NCBI GenBank assembly: GCA_032690845.1 | Contig: CM064429.1 | Span: 10,944,569 to 11,008,568 of the forward strand | DNA from: Eleusine coracana subsp. coracana | Lineage: Eukaryota; Streptophyta; Magnoliopsida; Poales; Poaceae | Direction: 5' to 3' | Length of the DNA: 64,000 nt | Part shown: positions 35,363 through 46,286 of the stretch, piece after piece | Position numbering within the stretch: the stretch's first letter is position 1 | How the letters are laid out: each line of letters starts with the position of its first letter | Program-made: the position numbers and the translations under genes | The notes under the pieces: generated by a model | Database searches by the model: none | What the model was told of the DNA's origin: nothing | The model's input: the letters and a program-made list of their open reading frames with translations, nothing else

Positions 35363-36102
35363 ACAGACAAGTGTTTCAACTCACTATCAAATGGGGAGAA
35401 ACCACAAAAAAATTTCAGCTCAAACAGAGCTAGGATGTGGCCTACAGAAAATCTTGAAGTTTCATAAAACGTCGGGTTTCAACTTGAATGAATTTTTTCT
35501 CTATCTTCCCGATTGTTTTTGAATTTTTTGACGAGGGCACACAAGGCATAGCCAAGTATGGGTCACCTCAACTTTTTGTCAAGAATCTCCTGTAAAAATT
35601 TCAGCCAAAGTGGAAAACCGAGCGAAAAGTTATGGCCGTTTTACCGAAGGGGTGTTGGAATCGGTTATGAAGAAACCCGGGATTTGAGTGAAACCCGAGT
35701 CGGGTTTGAGGTCGGGTAGGGATTTTTTTTGGCGGGGTGGATGCAGCGGAAAATGGAATTTATGAGAATTGGTCCGAGGTGTTGAGGGTGGGTTTAGGGT
35801 GAGATTAGGGTGAGCGTGTTGATCAATCAACCCTAGCACACGAAGCCGACAAAAACCTAGGATGGTGGAAGGGATAGCGGCTAGGGTTGCAAGGGAAACA
35901 CTACTGATAAAAAAAACACAAACTAAACCAGCGACTAAACAAGAACTAGGGCACAAACTCAACACTACGGACTCTGAAATTGAAATATGCAAAGGCTAAA
36001 CACGTGGTTATGGGCGGGAGAAAAAAAATTGGCTTTTCTGTGGACGATAGGAAGAACACGAAAACAAAACTAAAGGGTAGTGCAAACCTGACAGTGCACC
36101 TA
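35363..36102 (-). other. A2-a untranslated leader
   Basis: Matches 56870-57580 of A2-b with scattered differences; no ORF of note. It ends on the right at the PBS. Confidence 0.7.
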
Positions 36103-36104
36103 AA

Positions 36105-36117
36105 GCTCTGATTACCA
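36105..36117 (-). other. Primer-binding site of A2-a
   Basis: On - TGGTAATCAGAGC, two bases after the LTR end; initiator tRNA-Met type with an extra A. Confidence 0.7.
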
Positions 36118-36119
36118 CT

Positions 36120-37044
36120 TGATGTGAACAAGGGTTCCTGATCTTCTGAAAGGTTCTTGGTAAGTTGATTTGGTCGGAGGCGACACACAAATCGATCCGG
36201 CTTCAGAACAGCATGTTCTAAACCCCGCAATCGCAGCACGACGTCTCCTCTGGTTATCAACCGTCCAAGGACGATTGACCTTACCGAGAAGGCTAATCCC
36301 TGCCTGTGAATCAAGAACACAAGCAAGAACAACGAAGAATGCAACACAATTGCAGATGTATGATTAAACTCACGAAGTTGGGGTCTCACAAACCGATGAA
36401 CGGTGACACTGTTTATGAACAAAATTAATCTAAGCAAAACCCGAACCCTAATGGTGCGGTGGCGTCTGTATATAAAGACTCTAGGGTCGTGCAACACCCT
36501 CTGGACGCGCCCCTAATTGGGCTCAACTAGATACAAAGCCCAAAGTCCAAAAATAGGCGTCGCAGCACTGACACAGATTCTGGACTCTCTCTTGTTTCGA
36601 TGAATTCCCGATGACTTCCGGATGAATTTTGACATGAGACTAGCGGCATTGGAAAGGTCTTCTCCTTATATTTTCGTGCATATGTAGAACGTCCAAATCC
36701 GAGTCCGTATGCGTCCTGGGCAACTGTTTTAGTGCAGACTGGTCCTAGGCCCCGAAACAAACTCGAAGTCGGTTTTGATTGGGCCTCCACTTTGGCTTCC
36801 AAGCCCTTGCTGGTCCACCACGTTCCCAACTCCTTCTCCCATCATCTCCTGGTCCTTTCCATGGTTTCTAATTATAAAATAATCATTAGGTAGCAAACCA
36901 TTCTCAAAAGTAACATATAGCGAAGAACGTAGGAACGAGCTCACCTCTAAATTTAGTCGTCGTGCACGAGCTCTAGTCATTGGACCTTGCAAGTCCAGAA
37001 TTGGAGGAGTGTTGTATGTATCCATAGGAGTGATGTCCTCATCA
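36120..37044 (-). repeat. A2-a 5' LTR
   Basis: 925 bp, TGATGAGGACATC ... TTCACATCA on -. It has the family TATA region (complement of CTGTATATAAAGAC near 36466-36479). Confidence 0.9.
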
Positions 37045-37523
37045 CCACTTCTCCTCTATTCTGTAATTGCTCCTGATGGCCGTTCTGTCCGGTCTCTATG
37101 ACCCCTTTGTCCGGTCTCTATCTCTAGAAGCTGAAACTCCTCGTCCTTACTTGACTTCGTTTCTTGGCTTCTCTGAACAGCTCCTTGGCTTCTCCACTGT
37201 CACCTAGTACCTGTGATTTCACCGAGCAACCTTGCACATCACTAACTAGACAGGTGTTCCCAACACTTGCTCCATAGCTTGTCCTTAGCTTTGATCCATC
37301 TTCATCAATCCTTGGACTCCATCACGCTCACAAGTCTCCATACTTGTGGTCATTGTCATCAATCGCCAAGGCAACCATCATCCATAAGATGTAGTAGAGT
37401 TTAGAGATGATTCCTACATAGGCAACACTCATATAGATATTAGCCAACAATTTCATAGTTGTCATCTATCACCAAAACATTCATACCTTGGGAATCCAAT
37501 CATCAATAGTCATGAAGCCTACA
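37045..37523 (-). repeat. S-type Copia LTR, right piece
   Basis: Continues 30914-31514. On - the LTR begins TGTAGGCTTCATGACTATTG at 37523. Confidence 0.8.
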
Positions 37524-37948
37524 ATCTTCCCCTTTTTGGTGATTGATGACAACCACTACTTATCATAATCTTATCATAAAACAACAGGGCTAAAAGGCTA
37601 CACAACGATCCAGAGGAACCTCAACAACATAAGCAAGAAAGAACACGGTCCTACTCAATCAGGCATCTTCAAGAGCTAAGAGGAATAAGAAAGAAGAGCA
37701 CACTCTAGATGATATGCATGCATGTCATGTGAAGATATTAATGAAAGCATAAAGACATGTAATGCAAGACATTAATCATGAGATGCAACAGGATAGGCAT
37801 GAACATGCAAGGAATTGAAGAAGAAGCACTCATCATCATGGTATCATACATAGGCAAGCAGAATAAAGAAGAGAAACAAGCATTGCGTATGAAAATAAAC
37901 CAAGTGAGATCAAGATGAGTCGAACACAAGAGAATGAAAAACCACGAC
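37524..37948 (-). other. S element PPT and 3' internal sequence
   Basis: On - the PPT-like ACCAAAAAGGGGAAGAT (37524-37540) precedes the LTR, as in SIRE/Maximus Copia elements. The rest is A-rich sequence without a credible gene; element G has inserted at 37948/37949. Confidence 0.6.
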
Positions 37949-39944
37949 TGTTGGCCGTATCTACGCGCCCACTTATATACCGCAAGAGGTCGGTGTACAG
38001 GCGTAGCTCTTTTTCCCTTAGAGTATTCCAAGGTTATCGAATCCACAGGGAACGAGCGGAACTAATATTATTAAAGGGTTACTAATAGATTGCAATGAGT
38101 TGGTTGGTGTGAATGATGACGGTGAGAAAGTGGTAGGTGAATGTTATTGAAGAGGCAACAGGATGATGAAGGATTCTCTCCTTAGGATTGGTTCACTAGC
38201 ATGCAACCTTATTCTTATCAACTCAAGTGATGACTCTAATATTCTATAAGACATGGTGGTTTCGTTCACCCCGACTGTCACTACAGAGGCTATTAGCTCC
38301 TCATTGGTTTCTTGCATTATGTAATGGGCAAAAGTGTATTGGCCGATACACTAATGAAAAGGATAGATAGATGTGCAATAAGTTCATCACATAGATTAAA
38401 TTCATCGAGAGAGTATCAACAAGCATGAGAGTTACATGACCAAATCCCCGCACCAGAGAAGAGAATATGAGACTGCTCACTCATCCTTGTGCTAGACATA
38501 GCAGAGGGGTGAGAAATAGCGCTGGAACGCGCTTGAGCCGATCGGCGCAAGCGTTGCACCGATCGGCGCGACCTCCCTTCTAGTGGATCTTGTCGGTGTT
38601 GACGAACCTCTGCCACCAATATCCTGGAACCCTAATTTTAATAACTGGTTCTTGCAATTGCCGTCTCCCCTTAGGCGTCTTGGCTCTTGATAATTATCTT
38701 CCTTTTATACTCGACGGGATTAGGTCAACTTCCACCAACTCTAACTCATACTGGGTTGGGCCTTCATCTTTCCTGGACCGGATCATGTTTTAGTCAACTT
38801 TTCCTCCTACGCCGATTGGATCTGGCCCATCTTCGTTACTCTTCAGTTCTTTATCCATAATTGCCCTATTTTACACCTGTTTCCTGCGATTACATCCAAA
38901 ATAGAACAACTACAAATATATGCAAATATGGGGTTAATTGTTTGATGAGGACATCACTCCTATGGATACACACAACACTCCTCCAAATCTGGACTTGCAA
39001 GGTCCAATGACTCGAGCTCGTGCACGACGACTAAATTTAGAGGTGAGCTCGTTCCTACGTTCTTCGCTATATGTTACTTTTGAGAATGGTTTGCTACCTA
39101 ATGATTATTTTATGATTAGAAACCATGGAGAGGACCAGGAGATGATTGGAGAAGGAGTTGGAAACATGGAGGACCAGCAAGGGCTTGGAAGCCAAAGTGG
39201 AGGCCCAATCAAAACCGACTTCGAGTCTGTTTTGGGGCCCAGGACCAGTCTGTACTAAAACAGTCGCCCAGGACGCATACGGACTCGGACTTGGACGTTC
39301 TACATATGCACGGAAAGATAAGGAGAAGACCTTTCCAATGCCGCCGGCCTCATATCAAAATTCATCCGGAGTCATCGGGAATCGTCAAAACAAGAGAGAG
39401 TCCAGAATCTGTGTCGGTGCTGCGTCGCCTATTTTTGGCCTTTGGGCTTTGTATCTAGTTGAGCCCAATTAGGCGCGCGTCTAGAGGGTCTTGCATGACC
39501 CTAGGGTCTTTATATACAGTCGCCACCGCACCATTAGGGTGCGGGTTTTGCTTAGATCAATTATGTTCATAAATAGTTTCGCCGTTCATCGGTTTGTGAG
39601 ACCCCAACTTCGAGAGTTTAATCATACATCTGCAATTGTGTTGCATTCTTCGTTGTTCTTGCTTGTGTTCTTGATTCGCAGGCAGGGATTAGCCTTCTCG
39701 GCGAGGTCAATCGTCTTTGGACGGTTGATAACCAGAGGAGACGTCGTGCTGCGATTGCGGGGTTTAGAACGTGCTGTTCTGAAGCCGGATCGATTTGTGT
39801 ATCGCCTCCGACCAAATCAACTTACCAAGAACCTTTCGGAAGATCGAGAACCCTTGTTCACATCATTGTTAGTCCAAACCACCAAATTAAGACGCAAAAC
39901 ATACTTTTTTGGTAGATAAAATGAACATTTAGAAACCACCAACA
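37949..39944 (-). repeat. G 3' LTR (with solo A LTR inside)
   Basis: About 1.07 kb without the inserted solo LTR (38943-39865 plus TSD). Its end on -, TGTTGGTGGTTTC, is preceded by PPT GTGTGGGGGAAC (39945-39956). It carries GCGCCGATCGGCGC-type palindromes at 38533-38572. Confidence 0.8.
38943..39865 (+). mobile_element. Solo LTR of Gypsy family A2 in the G LTR
   Basis: TGATGAGGACATCACTCC ... TTCACATCA, 923 bp, with TSD TTGTT at 38938-38942 and 39866-39870. Its first part is open in the pol-tail frame (GPMTRARARRLNLEV). Confidence 0.92.
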
Positions 39945-39956
39945 GTTCCCCCACAC

Positions 39957-41116
39957 TCAAATCATTGCTAGTCCTCGAGCAATATAAAATCAAATATGTA
40001 ATAAGAATTTTCACACCATCTCTCATGCTGTCAATCTCAATCATCATTTTTACTCATCATCCCTCCACAAAGATTTTCTCTCATCTCCTTTTAACCAATC
40101 GGCATATCATACTTGAACTTAATCAAATTACCATAGAACCTTTTCAAAAACAATTTTAGTTCTCCTCAACTCATATTTTAGCATCAAACATCAAGCATTT
40201 GGTCTTCTCTAAGTCCCTCAAGTGTATTTCCTTCCCTCTCCTATCTAATCAAGGATTGTATGTGGATCTTGGAGGGCTATATAACTAAATTAAACCATAA
40301 GATAAATCATGTCAACAATGTGCTCAATCATGCCTATTAAAAAAAGATTTTCTTGGGAAAGAACTTTTAATGAAGAAGAGGAATGTAGAAGATCTAAAAG
40401 AAAATTCAATGATAACAATTGGCAAAGAATGAGGAATAATCAGAAATCTACTTTCTTTGATGACCTTACTGCTTCTCAGGAAATATAAATTTTTTCTCTT
40501 TACCCCTTTTTTTTATAATAACCTCTTTTTTTCATTTTGGCAACAGCGCCGATCGGCGTGACCTATATTTTTTTCCTTTTTTCCTTTTTTTTCTTTTCTT
40601 TCACCTCCTTTTTTTATATTCTCTAATATGATCAGCAATTTCTGTCTTGTATCTTGTTCTCATTCACTCGGCTATGTAGGCATATTTAGACCTTGCCTTT
40701 GTTTTAGCTTATGATGAGTCAAAAGAAATTTTCACAAATATAAAGCTCAAAAGTTAAGTGGTAACCAACAAATTCAAGTAATCAACCAATCGATCATGAG
40801 AAAGACAAGATAAATAGCATGGGGTACTTTCAATTTGACAATCGACACTAACTTTATTAAACACAATGCAAGAATTCAAACTACATAAAAGACCTAGAAG
40901 CAACTCTCAACATGACTCGTGACTCTCTTAAGCACACACACAAACTTAAATAAACACTCATCAAAAACACTTAAAAACTAAGAAACTAGACTCAAAAACA
41001 CTTAAAAACTGAGAAACTGGACTCAAAAACACTAAAAAACTATGACTAATGGCAAAGCCCTTCCCCCACACTCAAAATTTGCAATGCCCTTATTGCAACA
41101 GAAGAAGCTCAACACA
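39957..41116 (-). other. G 3' non-coding region
   Basis: No credible ORF. Pyrimidine-rich runs on + at 40490-40620, one palindromic motif at about 40549-40562, and short A-rich repeats around 40960-41040. Confidence 0.6.
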
Positions 41117-42466
41117 CTAATCATGCAGACCATGCCTGTTCAAGACTCGGAAAATTCGTCTTATATTCCTTATGAGAAAAGTGTAGTCTGCTTCGTTCAT
41201 CTCGATTGTATCCTTGATTCTGCGGTCCACATATCTTTGATTCCGGAAAGCACGATCTCTGTCTAGATATAGTCTCTCAATGTTTGTTCGACAGACAGGA
41301 CAGCAAGTAGGCGGTTGTAGGTTATGATTTTCAACACTATAAGGAGAGGCGCTGTTCAAATTCCTCCGAGCTGATTGGCGCACAGGCTGAGCCGATCGGT
41401 ACAGTGGTGTTCTTCCACCATTGTGACTTCCTCCTCTTCCCTCTGCATTACCATTAACTCTTGTTGAAGTTCCTCCTGCCTTGTCATTACTGCATTCTGC
41501 AATTGTTTCCTGATTTTTGAACTTAGGACTACCAAAGCTTCCTTGCATATCAAAATCATCACTAAAATCTCCAGGCACACTAAGATCACTGCTTTCTAAA
41601 GTTTCCCAATAGTATGACGTATAGTCACTATCCCATTCGGAATAATTCTGAATTGGCTTACCCGATAATCTAGCGGATCTGTGAACCTCTGGTGTAATCT
41701 TACACTTCCTTGCAGTAGTTTCTTCGTCTTCACTTGACAGAGCCATCAGATCAATAAATTCAACCATCTTCAGATCATGCCGATCAGCTCCAGTGTCGCG
41801 CCGATCGGCGCAGCCAGTAGCTTCCTTCATATACTCATCTAACTGCTCTAGATTACGCTCACGGATCACCTTATTCTGCTGCCTTTGTAAAATCTCATCA
41901 TTAATCTCCTTAGGTGTCCTTCCTCCAGGAACTACGCGACAGCCATCATCATATATCAAATCTCTAGGTATGAAAGCTGGATCTTCTGCCAATTGGAGTT
42001 CAACCTTGCGTTGAAGATCTTTAGCACAAAAGAAACACTTGCAACCCTTAATACAATTGTTCCTTTGAATCTTATTTTCTTGAAAACTTTTCCAATCGAT
42101 AAGAACCTTGGGAAAGGATTCATCCCTTCTAGCTTGAAGGTCCGTCTCCGCATCCTGCTTGTACATAGCTTCTTCGACTTCCTCATGCAGCTTGAGTTCA
42201 TACTTGGCGGCAATGTCATGTTCACCATAAAGTCGGCACCTATGAATTGTGAGGGTGCTCTCTTCATCTAGCTCTTCCTTCTCTTGCTCAGTCAATGATC
42301 TTTCGTAAGATAAGAAATCCTCATAAGACAAGGGCGTAGCAAGATCAAGAAGACTTTCCATGGTATACCTTTGAGAAACTACTTCACTTTCAATAGGTGC
42401 TACAGATTTTCCTTTGCGCACCAATACTCTTTTCATCATCTGTCGAAGTTCATTGTCCATCTTCAC
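41117..42466 (-). CDS. Unrecognised 449-codon ORF of element G
   Basis: Open from ATG 42466 to stop at 41117, in the place where Athila elements have their env-like ORF. I do not recognise the protein. It is acidic and Glu/Arg-rich, with a Cys cluster CIKGCKCFFCAKD (about residue 137) and a second, CCPVCRTN, near residue 388, either of which could bind zinc. I see no signal peptide or membrane segment, so it does not look like an envelope protein. Two GCGCCGATCGGCGC motifs lie within the frame (for example ADRRDTGADRHD) without breaking it. It is the only long intact frame in G besides gag. Confidence 0.55.
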   Translation of the reverse strand: MKMDNELRQMMKRVLVRKGKSVAPIESEVVSQRYTMESLLDLATPLSYEDFLSYERSLTEQEKEELDEESTLTIHRCRLYGEHDIAAKYELKLHEEVEEAMYKQDAETDLQARRDESFPKVLIDWKSFQENKIQRNNCIKGCKCFFCAKDLQRKVELQLAEDPAFIPRDLIYDDGCRVVPGGRTPKEINDEILQRQQNKVIRERNLEQLDEYMKEATGCADRRDTGADRHDLKMVEFIDLMALSSEDEETTARKCKITPEVHRSARLSGKPIQNYSEWDSDYTSYYWETLESSDLSVPGDFSDDFDMQGSFGSPKFKNQETIAECSNDKAGGTSTRVNGNAEGRGGSHNGGRTPLYRSAQPVRQSARRNLNSASPYSVENHNLQPPTCCPVCRTNIERLYLDRDRAFRNQRYVDRRIKDTIEMNEADYTFLIRNIRRIFRVLNRHGLHD

Positions 42467-43105
42467 CTTGTCGGCGTTTCACGCGTCAGATTCGCTTTTC
42501 TTCATGAATTTCTTCCGCAGATCTGACCAAACGAGGGGATCATCTCGTGTTGGCGTCAACACTTCGTCGACTTCTTCCTAGGTCCAATTTATAGCGGGCT
42601 GAGGAAACCCGCCGCCGAGCCGATCGGCTCCAGAGTCGTGCCGATTGGCGCAGAGGTCGCGCCCGCAAGGATCGCGCCGATCGGCGCCACCTTGGTTTCT
42701 ACCTGATGCGCCGCCTTCCATTGCTTCTGCTCTTAGGGTTTGTTATGGTGATGATGTAATACGAGTTGATCCATGGATTTGCTGTCACCTTATATTTATA
42801 TCCCATGATTTCCAATTGGACTAGGACTCTTTCTCTTATTCGTGGAATTTAACGAGTCTTAAAAAGGCAAGGTCCAAAACCGACTCAAAACAAAAAGGAC
42901 TCCACCGCGCCGATCAGTGCAGGGTTGCGCCGATTGGCGCAAGCGTCGAGCCGATCGGCGCAAGCATCGCGCCGATCGGCGCGGTACACTAAATTGCCCA
43001 AAAAAAGAAAAACTACAGAAATTAAAATGCATACAAGCTTTTGTTTTATGTCGTTAAGCTCGACTACACGGGGTACTAAGCAGTGAAATACACATAAAAA
43101 GATTT
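42467..43105 (-). other. Spacer with palindromic motifs between integrase end and 449-codon ORF
   Basis: No ORF. Two dense groups of CGCCGATCGGCG-type motifs at 42605-42695 and 42903-42987. Could be the leader/promoter of the downstream ORF; no TATA box stands out. Confidence 0.6.
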
Positions 43106-43455
43106 TCATTCAAATGTGTCGGGTTCTAGGTATACCTTTAGACGTTGTCCGTTCACCGTGTACTTATTTCTTTTGCCATCCATTATGATTACCGCTCCCA
43201 AAGGTAACACCGTATTCCCAAGATAAGGTCCCTCCCATTTGCTTCGTAGTTTGCCTTTACCAAATAATCTGAATCGTGAATTAAATAGGAGCACCCAATC
43301 TCCTTCCTTGAACTCCTTCTTCAAAAGCTTCTTATCGTACCACTTCTTTGTTTTCTCTTTGTATATAGCTGCATTCTCATATGCACGCAATCTCATCTCT
43401 TCCAATTCACTTATTTGTAGCTGCGTGATTTGACCTTTTCCAGCAACCAGAACAG
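43106..43455 (-). pseudogene. G integrase C-terminal fragment
   Basis: On - MRLRAYENAAIYKEKTKKWY, then GDWVLLFNSRFRLF and KWEGPY, the C-terminal DNA-binding module of Athila/Tat integrases. It is joined within a few codons to the protease motif LGRPFL at 43457, so the whole RT-RNase H-integrase core was deleted at one point. Confidence 0.75.
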
Positions 43456-43456
43456 C

Positions 43457-45109
43457 CTATACTAATCTTAAGAATGGCCTTCCCAGAATGATATCTTCAA
43501 CCCCAGTTTCTTCATTGTCTAGAACGAAGAAATCTACCGGCATTGTTTTTGAGCTGATCTCAATTTCAACATTCTTGATCACTCCCAGTGGCTTGGTTTT
43601 CCTACCATCTGCCATAATCAGCTCAAGCTCAGTCCCCATCAGCCGCTGTTGAGTTCCGTAAGGTATGCTCATGAATGCATCGTAAGTCATCAAGCTGACA
43701 CGAGAGCCAAAGTCACATAAGGCTTTCGGAAATTTCTTTCCCGATATCTCACAGGGTATGTATGTTTCTTCTTTTTCCTCTTCAGTGACTCCTACAACAT
43801 ACACACCACATAATCCTTCGTAGGGGGATGGCTGAAAGCAACTGTCTAGCAATCTCTTTGCTTGTTTCACCTCCGTTCCATCAAGCTCTATATCATCCTT
43901 GTAAAGCTTCCCTAAAACTCTCCCAATAATCTCTTGATCGAAAACTTCCGACTTGAGGCAATTACTTGGGAAATTATACTCCATTCCGGCTTCGGAGGCG
44001 TTTTGCGGACTGAAGGATCTTCTCATATTAAGCAATTCTTGCGAAAAATCAATGGGAATCCAGTCCATCAGCTCAAATTCATCCAGTGGTTTAGCATTCG
44101 CCAATGTTCTATCCCCCTTCGGTTTAGCAAAATTCCCTTCAAATTCCTTCAGGTGGTTGTCCAGAATCGCAGTTTCTATCTTGGTATAATCCTTGTTACT
44201 TGGCGGAGTCGTCAGGGTGATCGGTTCTCCTGTTGTCGTGGCTGCACCGATCGGCTCAGAGACTGCGCCGATTGGCGCACACGTCAGACACACAGAGGTG
44301 AGTCTGACGGGCTCTATTTCTTCGAATTGCCTCGAAGTAATCATTGATCTGCTCTCGGACATCAAGATCTGTTCAGCTGGCGACTGTTCCTTCTTCATAA
44401 CTTTTGGGCATTGCCGATTTGGTTCTAAATATTCTTCCCAATGCTTGTGCAAAGCTTCATTCTCGGCAATTTTGCCTAACAATTCGATCCCTACCTTGGT
44501 TGTCAATCTCAGAAAACTTCCTCCGGCCGATCCGTCCAAATGCATCCTCGATTCCTTGTTTATGGCCATGTGGAAGGTCTGAGCGCACATATTCTCATCA
44601 ATGCCAAGGTCAGGTCCTTGTTTCAACAATGTTTGAAAACGCGTCCAGGCTTCCGCGAGAGATTCTTCATCTTCTTGTAAGAAGGTCACCACTTCCCTTC
44701 TCAACTTCTGCACCTTTGGCAAAGAAAAATAGTGGAGACAAAAATTTCCAACTAACTCACTCCACTTACCTTTTGCTTCTCGAGATGCTACATTGTGCCA
44801 CTCTTTGGCTTTTCCTCCCAAAGAGAATAGGAAAAGCAGCCACCTATAAAGATCCCGAGGCACTCCTTCATGATGGAATGTTTGGCAAAGTGCCTCCAAA
44901 TCTTGTAAGTGAGTATACGGGTTCTCCTCTTTCGCTCCAAAGAATTTGTTTGCTTCAGCCATGCTAATGATAATGGGGTTCAACACATACGAGGAGGCCG
45001 TGGCCTTCTCATCTGAGGGTTGAGGCACCAGCACGTCTGGAGATGGTAGAGAAAGTTCCCTGAGCATCCGAGAAGGTCCTGTCGTACTCATCCTAAAAAA
45101 TTCACACAA
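43457..45109 (-). CDS. G gag-protease
   Basis: 550 codons open from ATG 45109; a second ATG 18 bp on (MSTTGPSR) may be the real start. Gag core at residues 60-220 (NPYTHLQDLEALCQTF; EAWTRFQTLLKQGPDLG). The retropepsin at residues 450-550 has ALCDFGSRVSLMTYDAF where the usual active-site motif is D-[ST/L]-G, so catalysis is doubtful, and it ends in ILGRPFL. Between the two, CAPIGAVSEPIGAA is encoded by two palindromic motifs (44246-44285). Would encode the particle protein; pol is missing downstream. Confidence 0.75.
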   Translation of the reverse strand: MCEFFRMSTTGPSRMLRELSLPSPDVLVPQPSDEKATASSYVLNPIIISMAEANKFFGAKEENPYTHLQDLEALCQTFHHEGVPRDLYRWLLFLFSLGGKAKEWHNVASREAKGKWSELVGNFCLHYFSLPKVQKLRREVVTFLQEDEESLAEAWTRFQTLLKQGPDLGIDENMCAQTFHMAINKESRMHLDGSAGGSFLRLTTKVGIELLGKIAENEALHKHWEEYLEPNRQCPKVMKKEQSPAEQILMSESRSMITSRQFEEIEPVRLTSVCLTCAPIGAVSEPIGAATTTGEPITLTTPPSNKDYTKIETAILDNHLKEFEGNFAKPKGDRTLANAKPLDEFELMDWIPIDFSQELLNMRRSFSPQNASEAGMEYNFPSNCLKSEVFDQEIIGRVLGKLYKDDIELDGTEVKQAKRLLDSCFQPSPYEGLCGVYVVGVTEEEKEETYIPCEISGKKFPKALCDFGSRVSLMTYDAFMSIPYGTQQRLMGTELELIMADGRKTKPLGVIKNVEIEISSKTMPVDFFVLDNEETGVEDIILGRPFLRLV

Positions 45110-45185
45110 AACACAAAAACAAAAGCAACTAGAAAAGAGAGAATTAGACGTTAGTAAAATATTAATAGTAAAAGAACTGGCTTGT

Positions 45186-45203
45186 TCCCCGGCAATGGCG
45201 CCA
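45186..45203 (-). other. Primer-binding site of G
   Basis: On - TGGCGCCATTGCCGGGGA, 18 bases resembling the complement of tRNA-Asp 3' end, placed 11 bases from the LTR; typical of Athila elements. Confidence 0.8.
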
Positions 45204-45214
45204 GAAAAAGGGCT

Positions 45215-46286
45215 TGTTGGTTGTATCTACGCACCCACTTATATACCGCAAGAGGACGGTGTACAGTTGTCGCTCTTTTTCCCTCAGAGTATTCCAAGGT
45301 TATCGAATCCACAGGGAACGAGCAGAACTAATACTATTAAAGGGTACTAACAGATTGCAATAAGTTGGTTGGTGTGAATGATGACGGTGAGAAAGTGGAA
45401 GGTGAATGTTATTGAAGAGGCAATAGGATGATGAAGGATTCTCTCCTTAGGATTGGTTCACTAGCATGCAACCTTATTCTTATCAACTCAAGTGATGACT
45501 CTAATATTCTACAAGACATGGTGGTTTCGTTCACCCCGGCTGTCACTACAGAGGCTATTAGCTCCCCACTCGTTTCTTGCACTATGTAATGGGCAAAAGT
45601 GTATTGGCCGATACACTAATGAAAAGAATAGATAGATGTGCAATAAGTTCATCACATAGATTAAATTCATCGAGAGAGTATCAACAAGCATGAGAGTTAC
45701 ATGACCAGATCCACGCAGCAGAGAAGAGAATATGAGACTACTCACTCATCCTTCTGCTAGACATAGCAGAGAGGTGAGAAATAGCACTGGAACGCGCCCG
45801 AGCCGATCGGCGCAAGCGTTGCGCCGATCGGCGGGACCTCCCTTCCGGTGGATCTCGTCGGTGTTGACGAACCTCCACCGCCAATATCCTGGAAACCTAG
45901 TTTTAATAACTGGTTCTTGTGATTGCCGTCTCCCCTTGGGCGTCTTGATAATTATCTTCCTTTTATACTCGATGGGATTAGGTCAACTTCCACCGACTCT
46001 GACTCATACTAGGCTGGGCCTTCGTCTTTCCTAGACCGGATCATGTTTTAGTCAACTTTTCCTCCTGCGCCGATCAACGCATGGGTCACGCCGGTCGACG
46101 TGGCTCCGAATCTAACCCATCTTCATTACTCTTCAGCTCTTTATCCATAATTGCCCTGTTTTATACCTGTTTCGTGCGATTACATCCAAAACAGAACAAC
46201 TACAAATATATGCAAATATGGGGTTAATTATTAGTCCAAACCACCAAATTAAGACACAAAACATCCCTTTTTGGTAGATAAAATGA
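45215..46286 (-). repeat. G 5' LTR (right end truncated)
   Basis: Matches 37949-39944 minus the solo LTR; about 20 bases at the right are missing where gag-like sequence is joined. Palindromic motifs at 45800-45834 and 46068-46105. Confidence 0.8.

Larger units (their letters stand above)
31515..37044 (-). mobile_element. Gypsy element A2-a (CRM-like chromovirus), internally deleted
   Basis: - strand element inserted in the S LTR. 5' LTR is 36120-37044, PBS 36105-36117, gag-protease 33690-35362, and RT-RNase H 31869-33689. It jumps directly into a 3' LTR fragment (31515-31866), having lost integrase, the PPT and both ends of that LTR. The first part of gag is also deleted (joint near 35360-35380 when compared with A2-b). 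RT motif style and the integrase tail entering the LTR in A2-b suggest the CRM branch. Confidence 0.8.
37949..46286 (-). mobile_element. Athila-like Gypsy element G, pol-deleted
   Basis: Both LTRs begin TGTTGGYYGTATCTACGC on + (37949 and 45215). The 3' LTR ends at 39944 next to a PPT; the 5' LTR is truncated at 46286. The PBS is of the tRNA-Asp type used by Athila/Tat elements. Internal order on -: gag-protease, a joint straight to the integrase C-terminus, a 640-bp motif-rich spacer, a 449-codon ORF, and 1.2 kb of non-coding sequence. RT, RNase H and the integrase core are absent. The left flank ACGAC (37944-37948) would be the TSD. Confidence 0.8.

Noticed and set aside
37738..38046. - strand ORF of 102 codons near the S element end
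   Set aside because: Spans the boundary between S internal sequence and the G LTR; low-complexity translation; not a gene.
41117..42466. Envelope-like protein in element G
   Set aside because: Position fits, but no signal peptide or transmembrane segment is visible.
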